Source: Acholoe squamosa (lineage: Eukaryota > Annelida > Polychaeta > Phyllodocida > Polynoidae). From it: DNA of 64,000 nucleotides. The position numbers and the translations under genes were made by a program. The notes under the pieces were generated by a model, which saw only the letters and a list, made by a program, of their open reading frames with translations, did not search any database and had not been told where the DNA came from. This document shows, in pieces, positions 1 to 63,272 of the stretch. How positions within the stretch are numbered: position 1 is the stretch's first letter; each line of letters starts with the position of its first letter. The DNA lies in the NCBI GenBank assembly GCA_949317995.1, contig OX439039.1:51636785-51700784 (forward strand), written 5' to 3'.

Positions 1-567
1 GTATTGACACTATGAAAGCCACTCCTTTTTAATATATATTCTGCAGCAGGAACACTTGGCTGTATCATTCCCAATTCTAAAATATTTAAAATGTAATGTC
101 TTGTTAAAACAAAGGAGAAGTGAGTGAGAATTATTGCCTACACGTTTTAATGGTTATTTTGCACATACATATATACACAAAAAAACAGCAATTGCCCATA
201 AAAAAACATTGTCATTAAACACAAATAAAATTATGTCGCCATTTTAAAGCAGACACCGTTTACAAGACCACATCAATAGCATTTCTTAAACTTAAATCGT
301 GCAATAAAACTATGAATATCATTATTATTTTGATTCATCATTACACTTAACATTGAGTTTGATTTTTTTTTTTTTCATCAATCATTCATTCTGCAGGTAC
401 CATCAAAAGATGATCCTCAATCAAGCCTTAAATTCTTTGGTTGAAACAATTATCATAGTTATTCATTTCAATACCAAGAGTAAAGCTAGGTACCATCAAC
501 AATGTTGCTCATCTAAGCATGTGATAGTGTTTGACGAAACTGACTACTGTTTTGGTTGATGCTTTAG
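1..567 (+). other. Presumed intron upstream of first visible exon
   Basis: AT-rich with no coding signal. A CTGCAG acceptor-like site at 391-396 leads to a stop in the needed frame. No signal-peptide exon was found. Confidence 0.6.
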
Positions 568-52425
<51,858 letters not shown>

Positions 52426-55400
52426 AGCGACGACGTGATATAATTTAGTTGTGTGACATTTAACTGGATTAGCTGCAGATTTGTTTATCATGTTATTTTT
52501 CACTTAAAAGTGGTGACAGAAGAGAAAGCAAGACTAAATAGAAACTTTGGTGATTCTTTGCCGTATGCATGCAGAGGTATATATATATATATATACAGAT
52601 AATTGTGTTCTCTCACTTGCCTGCGTTAATTGTTATCTATGTCTTCTGAAGACAGCACATGAAAGGTCCTCCACCACATGATATGTGTGTTTCAAATGTC
52701 TCAAGAATATGGTGTTGGGAACGAAAGGTAGAGAGGAAGAACACATTCTATGGTGCAGGCGACAAGGCCTAGCAATCCTGAGGCGTAGGAAAATGCATAT
52801 TATAGAGCACAGAGCATATCTAAACAAAGCAAACAAACGCACACAGTAATTTGCTGACAGGGATAACGGTAGGCTGGTATATTTCGGGGAAATCACCCCC
52901 TTTTTGTGACGTCACAATGTGGTCTGCTGACCGGTGCTCACTTAGATGGGAGAATATGGATTTCTCTGCTTGGAGACCTAAATCGCGAATCTTCCATATT
53001 TCATGTCATTTCGGGGGTTCCCCAACGTCTCAAAGTCAAAGCATTCAGTGCCGAAACTCCCCCACGCACACACATGTTCAATGATACAGATCACATACGG
53101 GTGATGTTGTCATTCATATACTAACAGCATGAGGAATAGTTTTAGAATTATGTCTTTCTATCTTTAGAAGTAATTATTCAAATTATTTTCGGTACACAAC
53201 CAACCAGTCACACTTGAAAATTGATCAAGTTGCTGTATTTTTCCAAGTGCGATCAAATATGATTCAATGCGATTTCATGACACAAAGAAACTTTCTAAAT
53301 TTATTCTTCCAAATCTTTCTGGACTACTTATGCATTTTCATCCTATTTAGTCCTGAAATCATCCCAACCGTTCAAAATGTTGTGAACGAGACCCTGTTAA
53401 ATGTTGAAACACTGTGACCATGTGACTCCGTGTAATTTTGCCAAAATATGGATGCTTTTGATAACTACTTTTATCAGTTTATTTGTTTTCTCTTCCTGTT
53501 CGCTATGGTTATTATAGAGGGAAGGGAACTACCTGGGCAGAAGATGTCATGATAAAAATAATGCTCAAATGCTTCCTTTTGCTACAATTATAAAAATATA
53601 ATAATCATACCTGTATATTGGGAAACTTAGTCACTGAAGTCAACCGACAAGTCGCCCGTCGCGAACTAGGCATATACATGTCCTATGAACACAAATTACT
53701 AGTTATTAACCTTAATTAATCATTTGATTGTATTTTTTTTTTATTTTTGTCTTTCAATCCATATATTACCAGAACCTGCCGTGAACAAATGTCTTTCAAG
53801 GATATAATCATCAAACTGTATTGTATCATTGTTATATTAATTACGTAGTTCCTTGTTGATGCTAATCGCAACAACGCACACATATTAGTGGGTTCTTGAG
53901 AATTGAACTTGTTATCATAGAGGGTATTTTGATGGCAAAATATAAAGCAGTATTCGTATATGGATAGTTATTTATAGGCCATAACTAAAACAACCAACCT
54001 TTCAAGCTTTGTCTTATACTAATGATATAGAAGAAATCTTTTGATGCTCCTTTCCAAACCAATGTTCTCCTACTCCCTTTACATACCATACTCCACCTGT
54101 TTTATACATATAACATTTATCTAGCAAAGCTCGTCGAAAATGCATCGATAGAATTTCGACTTGCTATGACCAAGCACAAATGAGGTTTTTGCATTTGTGG
54201 TCACAGATGTTTTTCCCTCCTGTTGATGTATACTTCATCATTCCATGTATTTTTGCTCCTTTTATTCTGGGTTTTACTCAACAGTTACGACTTGTTGTCA
54301 TTCCATTTCCCGGAATACTTTAGATAAATATTAAAGCGTTAGTGACGAGGCGATGTTGGTATTTTTTTTCTATGTGTCTACATGGTGGTGTACGTGTATC
54401 TGTTTCCATTGTGTTATTTATTACATAGTCACGTGACCGCAAATCTCCTAATGACGTCATAGGGGGGCCACCACTTTCATCACGTGTTATCAGCATGTTA
54501 TCACAGGAGATAACGGCTACGTGATACCTTGTTGTTCCATTCACACCCCCGAACCTGCACACGCAGCTCCACGTTTTAGGGGGTGAAATCATTAAAGAAA
54601 ATCCATCCATATCAGAGAGAAAATGTGATTAGTGTAGAGAGTGGCGTTTATATACTGTTATTGGTCTTTGAATGTTACTTCTCAAAGTGAGTTGAATATT
54701 AAAAGGAAATGTACAGCTGATTCCCGTTGCAGATAGAAGTGGACATTGTAGTAGACATACTGTTGCCAATTAGTGGCGACATAATCTTCAAATACCTAGC
54801 AGTGAGGGAAGCACTGGGCTATCTACCTTAGCGCTGAGCAGTATGAAGATGTACTGTCGCTGCTTGTTTCCTATGCAAAACCAGACACTGCTAAATTCAG
54901 GGAACGTTTTATATTCACACACTGCCTTTAACACCACCGCCCCTACAGTGTCCACCTCTGTCTATGTCAACTTGGAGAACGTGAGAATAAACGTGAACGT
55001 AGAGTTTACAGAGGAATTATGTACAAAATAAAGGTAATGTCGTCACACAAATGAGGAAAAATGAATCTACGCAGCAGTCCCACCAATCAAGGGACCCACA
55101 TCATGGTGACCTTTTGAATGCTACATTTCCAGATCTTTGATTCATTTGGGGTTTTCAAAAGAGGGAGAGAGAGAAAAAAAGATGGTCAACCAATTTGGTG
55201 ATATATATATTTGATGTCGATATTCTTTTGTCTCATGTGGAATAGTATAGAATGCTTATGTGTTACACATTTACGAGAGGAGAGCAAAACGTGCAGGAAA
55301 CTTACAAATCATATTTCAGTCTATGTAACACATTATGTATCTTCATCATAGCCACTGCTGCAGTTATAGCAGCAGCATTTAAACAAATCTAAAAAATAAA

Positions 55401-55720
55401 ATTAAATTGTATTGAACATTGCAATTGCTTTAAGCAGCGAATATAAGGATACATACATCGACATCAAGGGGTCATTATGGTGCAGACACTATAAAACCTA
55501 ACGTTATAGATATACGCTTTTGTCTGGTGTGTCCTTGTCTAATAAGGACGAGCTCTAAAGGAAATTTTTATTGCAGTGTTCTGAGGAACTAACCCACCAA
55601 ATGTACCAGTAATGTGTAAAATCCTTGATCTATTTGTATTTTTGTAGGCTTTTGTGTATATGTATTAGGTTTATACTAAGAAGAGAGCTGTGCCGGGTTA
55701 TGCCCAGTAACTTTATATAT

Positions 55721-55726
55721 AATAAA
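55721..55726 (+). terminator. Candidate poly(A) signal
   Basis: An AATAAA with a TG/T-rich stretch (TTTGTTCATATTTATTG) 20-40 bp downstream. It would give a 3' UTR of 3.3 kb for the collagen-like gene. Other AATAAA-type hexamers occur earlier (near 54987 and 55026), so the choice is tentative. Confidence 0.25.
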
Positions 55727-56004
55727 AAAACAATTTACTATTGCCTTTGTTCATATTTATTGTTGTCTGCCTAACTAAAATGCTCAACTGCAATCACTTG
55801 GCATAATAAAATGAGCAAAGTCCAGCAGTCCTATGTGAGTTTCCAATTGGCCTTTATTTTGGGTGTCTCTGGGACAGGTCCAACATCTGTTAGATTATCT
55901 CTGTTTCTGAGCTGATGAGCCCAGACTTATACCGTGTATATACTCAACATCATTATAATAATTGTATACCGCAGATCTCATCGTCCCCCTTCCTAGTATA
56001 AAAA

Positions 56005-56130
56005 GCTAAGACAATCTCAACGTGCCTTCATTCCCCGTTGTGAGTAGTATAGGAACAGTGGCGTTTATGTCTGGACAGTCCATTCTCCTGATGATTACAT
56101 AATGTAGGTTGGCTGGAGGGTCGTGCCGAT
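56005..56130 (+). repeat. Dispersed repeat family B, copy 1
   Basis: Shares AGTAGTATAGGAACAGTGGCG and a TTGGCTGG end with 57614-57745 in the same orientation. Boundaries are approximate. Confidence 0.55.
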
Positions 56131-57613
56131 CTGGCTGCGCGGATCTGACGCTATATCAAACAACCAATTTTCTTTTCCCTATCACTCTTATCTGGTTAGG
56201 AACCCCGTTGAGACATCCAGTTTCTAGCAATGATGAGGTGTTGGATAGATGCATAATATGTTTAGGTATATTATCTAATAATTCATAGAGAGATTAACAA
56301 GAAAAATGTGGCAAGGACCACGGATAGGAGTTGCCACTCCATCGCTAGTCACTGTGGGTGACGTCACTGAGGCAGCATGACGTCATAGGTGACAGAGAAA
56401 ACCGAAAACATTATAGAGTTGCTATGGTCGCTATGCTCCCGGCCGCTGACGCAGCTTGCAACTCCAAAAAACCAAAACGACTATACCTATATATATGCGG
56501 TACCCCTCATTTGAGTACAAACTCGGTCAGACTTGTGGAAGCTATCATTAAGGAAAATGACTACCATGCAATGGCAAATTCATATATCAAGGAGATTCTT
56601 TGTCTGTTTTGATTCACATTTTTAGATCGTGGCATGCATTTGAAATTACGAAACGGCAAATTAAACGAAATTACCACAAACAGACTTGAATTAGCTGAAC
56701 AAGATAGTCTGGGCATCACACTCATAAATCAGGCTTCCCATGCTCACTTAAAAGGGTCTATATCTCTTCTTTCCTATAGCTATCCTCTCAGGATGTGTGT
56801 GCTACACATATGCGCAGGAACTGACACATTCCTCTGTGAAATTGTGTAATGTCGTTCTAGCCATGAATATGACCTTTGCTGTTGAAATGGCGTTAAACAT
56901 CTATTACTCACTCACTTATAAATAGAATCTAACGTCAGACCTGCACACATCGTCAGATGACTTTTTGGGGCTTCTTTCATGCCAAATGCGTCAACTTCTA
57001 GTGGTATAACAACAGAGGATGCAGTAAATGAGACTCATGTCCCTGTGGGTAGATTAACCTAAAGACGTCCACATACATTGAGACGTCCACCCCACGAATT
57101 CAATTTGAAAAACAAATTTACTCCTGCATCAGCATTGTGAAATCATTGAGGAGCATTGAATCTACCAGTTGGTAATGTTGATTCAGTAGTAGTTATGGTT
57201 ATTTTCTGGGGTGGACGTCTCAGGTATGCGGACGCCTTTAACCTACCTATTATATCCATGGAAAGGGCTAGACATTTAGTACATATAGTAGGTACTAGAC
57301 GGCAGCCCAGTACAATAGCCTAGCATTGAAAGATCTATATTTCTGATGTGATGGTCTGAAACCGATCGGAATGGTTGTAGTTGTTGGGTCAATATTGATC
57401 AGCTATGACTGAAACCCTATTAGGTTCATCAGCGTGATGTAATCACATGTATGTATTATCTAAGTGTTATACTTAAGAAAATAAGTGTAATATTTAGAAT
57501 TACACTTCAAAAACTTGCTTGACCCCGAAAAAGTATATACCAGAAAATGTCAAGGCACTCGAAATTCGAAACATTCAAAATTATTTTACTCCTTGTCTCA
57601 CTTTCTAATTTAA

Positions 57614-57745
57614 AGACTAAGGCATCTCGACCATGTGCGCACTGCCTACTGTAAGTAGTATAGGAACAGTGGCGTTTTAGTCTGGAGAGTCTATTGATGA
57701 CATAGGGCACGGGTTCTTCAGTATAACGTTCAGTTGGCTGGTGTT
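57614..57745 (+). repeat. Dispersed repeat family B, copy 2
   Basis: Partner of 56005-56130, with the same central block and diverged flanks. Confidence 0.55.
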
Positions 57746-59078
57746 TTCTTATGAACTTATTTCTTTGATATTGAATCCGAATCACCCCTTACTCCAATGT
57801 GCATATGGCATATCTAATCGAAAATAGGTTTGCTCTGCGTGTTGCCATTATGAATAAATCCACGTGGAGGTTAGAGAGAAGTTCCTTCTATCTTTAGAAG
57901 TGCAGAAGTTGGATGAGGGAATTTCAAAGCAGATTACTAGCTTGGGCTGGGTTACGTGAAAGAAACTTCAAACATTTCTCAACAAGCAAATTATGTGCCA
58001 TTCCATATTACATGTACATAGTAACTTATATAATGTTCATTGTTTCTAGTCACTACACCACCCATCAGAGGTATGGCTATACTCATTGGTCCAAGCATAC
58101 ATTGAATTGAATTCAGTCATATCATTAGTCATTTATCCTTTAATTCAGGCTTGCCCATCAGTTTTGTCATATAATTATCCGAAGCCTAAGGAAATCACAT
58201 ACACAGGTTGATACCTGTGATAAAACACAGCAGTTTGCAAGCATATAATCGGAGCTCCACTAGGGACACGAGCATATATATGTGCGTTACGTGCGACCAT
58301 AAACCCGCGTAATGTATTGTGTAGGTCCATAATGCGACACTCCAAAATTGTTTATTCTCAGACACACTGGGGTCGTCAATGGCGTGACATTGATCCAATA
58401 TTGCTGCGGTGTTCACGTGAAATTGATACGTATTAAAAACAAAAACTGTAAGCCCTTGGTTGTTCCCCTAGCAAAGCTGTATTGTACTGCTTTAAAGGTG
58501 TGAAAGAGAGACCATCGATTAGCCTTATAATTATTGCCTATAACGAGACATCTGGAGGCTGTGTGAGCGCAGACATGGCGCCAGTCATCTCGCATTTTCC
58601 TGTGCACAATGTTACAGACCTGAGACACTATTTGAGTTGATAATGCTGGAACCAGCGGTGACCGTGATCTTGGTGAGACTTTGGTTGCTTTGCCTGGGAA
58701 CGGTGATTGACATGTACATTTCAAAACCATGTCAACGGCCACCAACTTTTGCGGGCTCAGTCCCCTGATTCCTCGCCATTGATCATGTGAACTTGTGTAA
58801 ACATATAAAGTATGATATCGGTTACATTCACTATAGCTGCCATATATCTCCTGTCTCAACCATGTGCCTGCTTCTTGGGGGTGTGGGGGACTCCTGAGAA
58901 AGGGGGTGTCCCTCCGGGACGAAGCAAAAAAACTTAGTTTTCTCTCATGCATGAACATTTCCATCGATGATCAATAACAATTGTGCAGAACTGCAAATTT
59001 GACACAAAAAGAGACCTAACATCGCCGATCATGTTGACAACATTATCCTGTAAGCCAGGGAATAGCCACGTTAAGAAT

Positions 59079-59079
<1 letters not shown>

Positions 59080-59156
<77 letters not shown>
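59080..59156. repeat. (TA)n microsatellite
   Basis: About 38 TA units. Confidence 0.95.
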
Positions 59157-59161
<5 letters not shown>

Positions 59162-60052
59162 ACCTTCTTTATCTTTTTTTTTTAGAAAGGTCAAACACAT
59201 CCAACTGTATCTCTAGGTAATACATTGAGAAAGAAAAGAGCGTAGAGTGTGCCTATTGTTAATATCAGATGAACTTGATACATTTCTATTTAGATTTTTG
59301 ATAGATGTATCTGATTATTTCGATACTGTCTTTACCTAATTTTCGAGAAATGATTTTCGTGAAAAAATACAAGGTCTTTTGGAATTCTCTTTTGTATACA
59401 GGATCAACTGTCACTGCTGACATAAATGACAGTAAGCCCATTTTGAGCAGTATGATGGGAGTACAAATCCTCGGAACATGACCGATTGTTCCAATCACCT
59501 TTACAAGAATGCGAATACGATGAATACAAAGTCTTAGAAAATGTTTTACATAGTAATAGGCCTATAGATGTAACATCGACACTTTGAAACTTCAAAATAT
59601 CAAACAAAATTTATTAACCCTAATTTCATGTTTCTTTTGCTTTTCTTCCTGCGCTCAAGACCAGGGTTGTTGACAGGGGTAATTAATCAGCTTCCACCAT
59701 TTGTTTCGGATCCGTTTGTCAATACTTCGTGTATGGTTACCATTTAATACAAGATCTGAAGCACATTACAATAAGTTTTATATGCCTATAAGGATGCTAC
59801 CAGCTCCATTCTTACGACAAGACAGTGTATCTTTCATGTTCAGTTTTAAAGCATTGAAAAAAGGTGAGTGGGGTTTGTTTTGTTATTCGCCTTTTATTTG
59901 AACGAAAAAGAATCTTGTTCTTATACATAGCATTATAGCATTGATCTCTCACATATAGAACTCCCTCAGTAAAACGCCATCAACTTTAACTCTCTGACCC
60001 CCCCCCCCCAAGTACCATTGCAATTTCCTGATATAATAAAATGTGTATTTAC

Positions 60053-60747
60053 ATTTTCCAGCATCCCCGTCAATAGTTCCATTTCCTAGGTGCCCTCCTT
60101 TTAAGGCTTTGACTTCAGCATTGAGGATGTATATGAATCCATTTAAAACTGGATGATTGTGAGTAGCATCCATCTCGAGCATCCCCATGTAGGCAGTAAA
60201 ACCTGTAAAACAGTACACAAAGATCCTAACTATTGGAATTAGATTGTAAAAATACTTCATTTTGATAAAGGGAAGTCATCAGCAAGAATGCGAGTGTAGG
60301 TAGTTATTTACCTGCATCAAATCGCTCAAAACCCTTCATGAGGAGGCAGCGATCAAGGCGACCCAATAGCAGAGTCCCAAACACCATGGAGAACATGGAA
60401 TGCTTTATGACAGAGAAGGCTCCAACCACGATATTGAAGAAGAAGATGAAGAAGCTCACCACGTGTTAGACATGCCTGATTAATAAAAAAAAAAAAAGAA
60501 GAAAAAAAGGGGAATGTTATAAAGTAAATTTAGCTTCCATAACTAAGTATGTCTACAAGCAATGTTCTTATGAAGAAAAGAGTCATAATTATCATTCATT
60601 AGATGAGATATTACCAACAATTATGATGTAGTGGAGGTCATGTGCCTGTTATTCAATGCTAAGTGTGCCCCACGGTCCTGGAGAAATCCAAATTTGGACA
60701 TTAATACCTGTGAGTAGGTTATGATCAGCGTCGCTAATGCAGTTGTT
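60053..60747 (-). pseudogene. STRA6: STRA6-like (retinol-binding protein receptor) fragment, probably broken
   Basis: Three minus-strand exons join in frame: 60747-60646, 60475-60312 and 60202-60053. Their translation follows the C-terminal membrane region of STRA6 proteins without gaps. The first gives LATLIITYSQV...NNR; the second VVSFFIFFFNIVVGAFS, then LDRCLLMKGFERFDAG; the third FTAYMGMLEMDATHNHPVL. The N-x-R-x-V and HP landmarks are kept. The donor of the first exon is GC (60645-60644), not GT. The second exon has an in-frame TAA (60468-60466) two codons after its start. A cryptic acceptor just past the stop would restore the frame but drop seven residues. No upstream or downstream exons are seen, so I call it a truncated pseudogene. 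STRA6 normally mediates cellular retinol uptake. Confidence 0.7.
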
Positions 60748-61115
60748 CTGAAAGTTTTATAATGAAAATACATAATAAGACTATAATTACACATGCCATA
60801 CTATATTTGATCAGAATTCGAGTATTGTTGTAAGTGGCTGTCTGGCCATAATCTTGCGAATTATTTTTGTATTCAAATTATTGGAAATCATTGAGAAAGG
60901 GATGACCATCTGAACAATCGATTCCACTGACGAATTTGACGGTTGTCGTGGGGTCATGGCCCCATCCTCTATACTAGTAGTTAAGAGTTTATCTTCCTTT
61001 ATTAGGCTTAAGAATGTAGCTAGAAATAGAGGCTAACTAAAGTAAAGGGCGCTTCCCCTCCTTTTCGAAACCCTGGATCCGCCGCTGAATCACCCTATCT
61101 CCCATTTCTCATGTA

Positions 61116-61415
61116 CCCAGCCAGCACGCCAACATCGGACCCAGGTGGGATTCATCTGGGCTTTCTGGGCTGGCCAAGACGTGGGCTCAAGCTGGTAAGT
61201 GTAGGGCTTAGCCCAGGAACTTTTCACTATAGTATGATGGCTACGTAGCCATCACATGCAGTGTCTATCACATACAATGAAAAGAGGTATTTGGGCTAAG
61301 CCCAACTGGGCCTCATCTGTCAGCCCAGATATTCATCAGATTTAGCCCTCGTCTGAGTCAGCCCATGAGGCCCAGAGGAATTCCACCTGGGTCCCATGTG
61401 AGCATGCTGGATGGG
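61116..61415. mobile_element. 300-bp MITE with TA target duplication
   Basis: About 38-bp inverted ends: CCCAGCCAGCACGCCAACAT...GACCCAGGTGG on the left, and its inverse ending GCATGCTGGATGGG on the right. TA lies directly outside both ends. The interior has GGGCTAAGCCC-type repeats and no coding capacity. Tc1/mariner-type by target site. Confidence 0.75.
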
Positions 61416-61667
61416 TAATAACACTCATTCATATAAAGATGGTTATACTCACAGAGCAATGATTAGGGTAAAATTGGGTAGTATCGCGCAAGTTGTTGTA
61501 TCACGCACCTGCATTTATAGAGCTCTATTTGCAAAAGTTTTGAAGATTTCCACAAAATTCCTTTTGCCTCCACTACCCACATTTTATCTGGTGATGTTAC
61601 AATGCTGCTTGATTTTATGGGCCATGTGAATGCTTTCCACGGTGGTCATGTACATAAAATTGTTTAA

Positions 61668-62382
61668 CCCTTACGTGCCCAGAATAGCAAAAGTGCGCTC
61701 TTAAGCATTTATGAATGTTCAACAGACCACTATGGGTTTAATATCAAGCATTTTAAGATTATTTTAACACCAGACGACTCGTACTGCCAAGGGCTTTCCA
61801 ACAATACCAAATTTGTCATGGTGAATTAAATATGTAAATTTTTGTAGGATCTAATGCAGAAAACAATGAATTGAAAATAGGCTTGAAATACATGAAAAGT
61901 GCGCTCTCTGACCATGAGAATAAAGGGGAAAATAGAGAAAATTCAGTGAATTAAAAAAAAATATTGATAAGAATACCAAAAATATTGTTGAAATATTTTC
62001 CATGTGATTTTCTCGAAGGATTCCAAATACAAAACGTTTTTTCTTCAATTTTCACCAGAAGGGCCTTCTTTGAAATGTGAAAATTATGCTTTATGAATTG
62101 AAATTAGCCTATTCCCCACCAAAATGAAAGAAAAAAAGATATTCCGGTCAATTCCATCAAAGTCCGTCCATTTCAACTTATTGTGCCATCATCATCCCCT
62201 ACTCATTCATATAATACCCTAACAAATGCTTCATATTTCATTTTCTGAAAGGTCTTTCATTGCCCTTTTTGTTACAATTTGAATCAGTACTTTAATCTAG
62301 ACATGATATAGGTAATATCCTCTCCTTTGTAGAGTTTGTTGAATAAATCTGCTTTCTCTAAATAATTCTGGGCACGAAAGGG
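61668..62382. mobile_element. 715-bp piggyBac-like MITE with TTAA target duplication
   Basis: Ends CCCTTACGTGCCCAGAAT and ATTCTGGGCACGAAAGGG are inverted repeats with one mismatch. They are bounded by TTAA at 61664-61667 and 62383-62386. TIRs beginning CCC next to TTAA are diagnostic of the piggyBac superfamily. There is no transposase frame, so it is non-autonomous. Confidence 0.8.
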
Positions 62383-63210
62383 TTAACTCATCAATCTTAG
62401 CATCTATATTGATAGCAAGTTCCCATAGAGAATAGTGCTAACCTAAATAAGGGTTATACCGCGCACATGCCATTGTTATATCGTGCACACATTATAGGAT
62501 ACATAGAAAAATCTGAAGAGAGAACCTGAGTCCAGACAATACTCTAGATGCTAGCCATGAATGTCACGCCACACTGTCCTAAGTGTCTAGCTACTAGCCC
62601 TAACCTGAGAGGTGTGCCAGCAATCAGCCTGACCCTGAAAGAGGACAACTATAAGACCTAGTTTTTCAAAACTTTTCAAAGCTGGGCACTTTCGGAAAGT
62701 CTAAACACCCTGTCTTCTGCTAGATGGAGCCAGCAGTGTGGTGCAACAGTGTAGTAGTCTGCTAGATGGAGCCAGCAGTGTGGCAAAGGCAACCTGATAC
62801 CAGGTGTCACTAGCTCACTCCTAGTAACCCCTGATCTTCTGTGCCCTGCATTGTGGGATATAGCCTGTACAGGCTAATTAGATGCATATATCATTGGGCA
62901 ACACAAGAAGTAGACCCTATGTTTAGTACAGCCTAATACATGTTTTGTGTCATACCTACATATAGGTGCAGTGGTACAGGGGGTCATTACACAAAAAAGC
63001 GTCAGTACGCAAGGACAAAGTCCGCAAAAATAACGGCCAACCGAGCGACATATTTTGCGGCGCATTACACAAGACACATCGCATTGTGTTAGCGACAGTC
63101 GCTGTCACAGCGACACCTTTTTTTGCAAACCTCAGACTTAGTGCAATTCTTCTGGAAATAGCGTCAGAAAGCCCGCCAGTGATCAGCGAAAGTTGACCCA
63201 ATTGCGCTAC

Positions 63211-63239
63211 TACGTCACTTCCGGCGTAAACTTTCCCGC
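63211..63239 (+). promoter_or_regulatory. CRE-like, ETS-like and E2F-like sites upstream of second gene
   Basis: Within 29 bp there is a CRE half-type TACGTCAC (63211-63218), an overlapping ETS site ACTTCCGG (63217-63224) and an E2F-type TTTCCCGC (63232-63239), 34-62 bp before the ATG at 63273. No TATA box is evident. The combination is typical of metazoan housekeeping and cell-cycle promoters. Confidence 0.5.
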
Positions 63240-63272
63240 AACTTTGGAGATCGAGCGGTCGTGAATAAAAAC

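Larger units (their letters stand above)
52426..60052. other. 3' UTR and intergenic DNA
   Basis: No intact gene recognised. It contains four TGACGTCA palindromes, (TA)n at 59080-59156, a dispersed repeat pair near 56005 and 57614, and one copy of the TTAAACATCTATTACTCACT core near 56890. Confidence 0.55.
60748..63210. other. Intergenic DNA between STRA6-like fragment and next gene
   Basis: Holds two TIR elements (61116-61415, 61668-62382) and a 26-bp direct repeat (62715-62740 and 62758-62783, TCTGCTAGATGGAGCCAGCA). No further exons seen. Confidence 0.6.

Noticed and set aside
391-567. Acceptor-like CTGCAG at 391-396 as the start of the first vWA exon
   Set aside because: The required reading frame meets a stop within five codons. 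The acceptor at 567 gives the same N-terminal length as the second vWA exon.
58413-58964. 183-residue minus-strand frame
   Set aside because: No recognisable motif, no splice context, and it neighbours a (TA)n tract. Likely a chance frame.
60312-60464. Reading the STRA6-like exon as intact by using a cryptic acceptor at GTGAG just after the stop
   Set aside because: It would restore frame, but the site has no good pyrimidine tract and deletes seven family residues. Together with the GC donor and missing exons, a broken gene is simpler.
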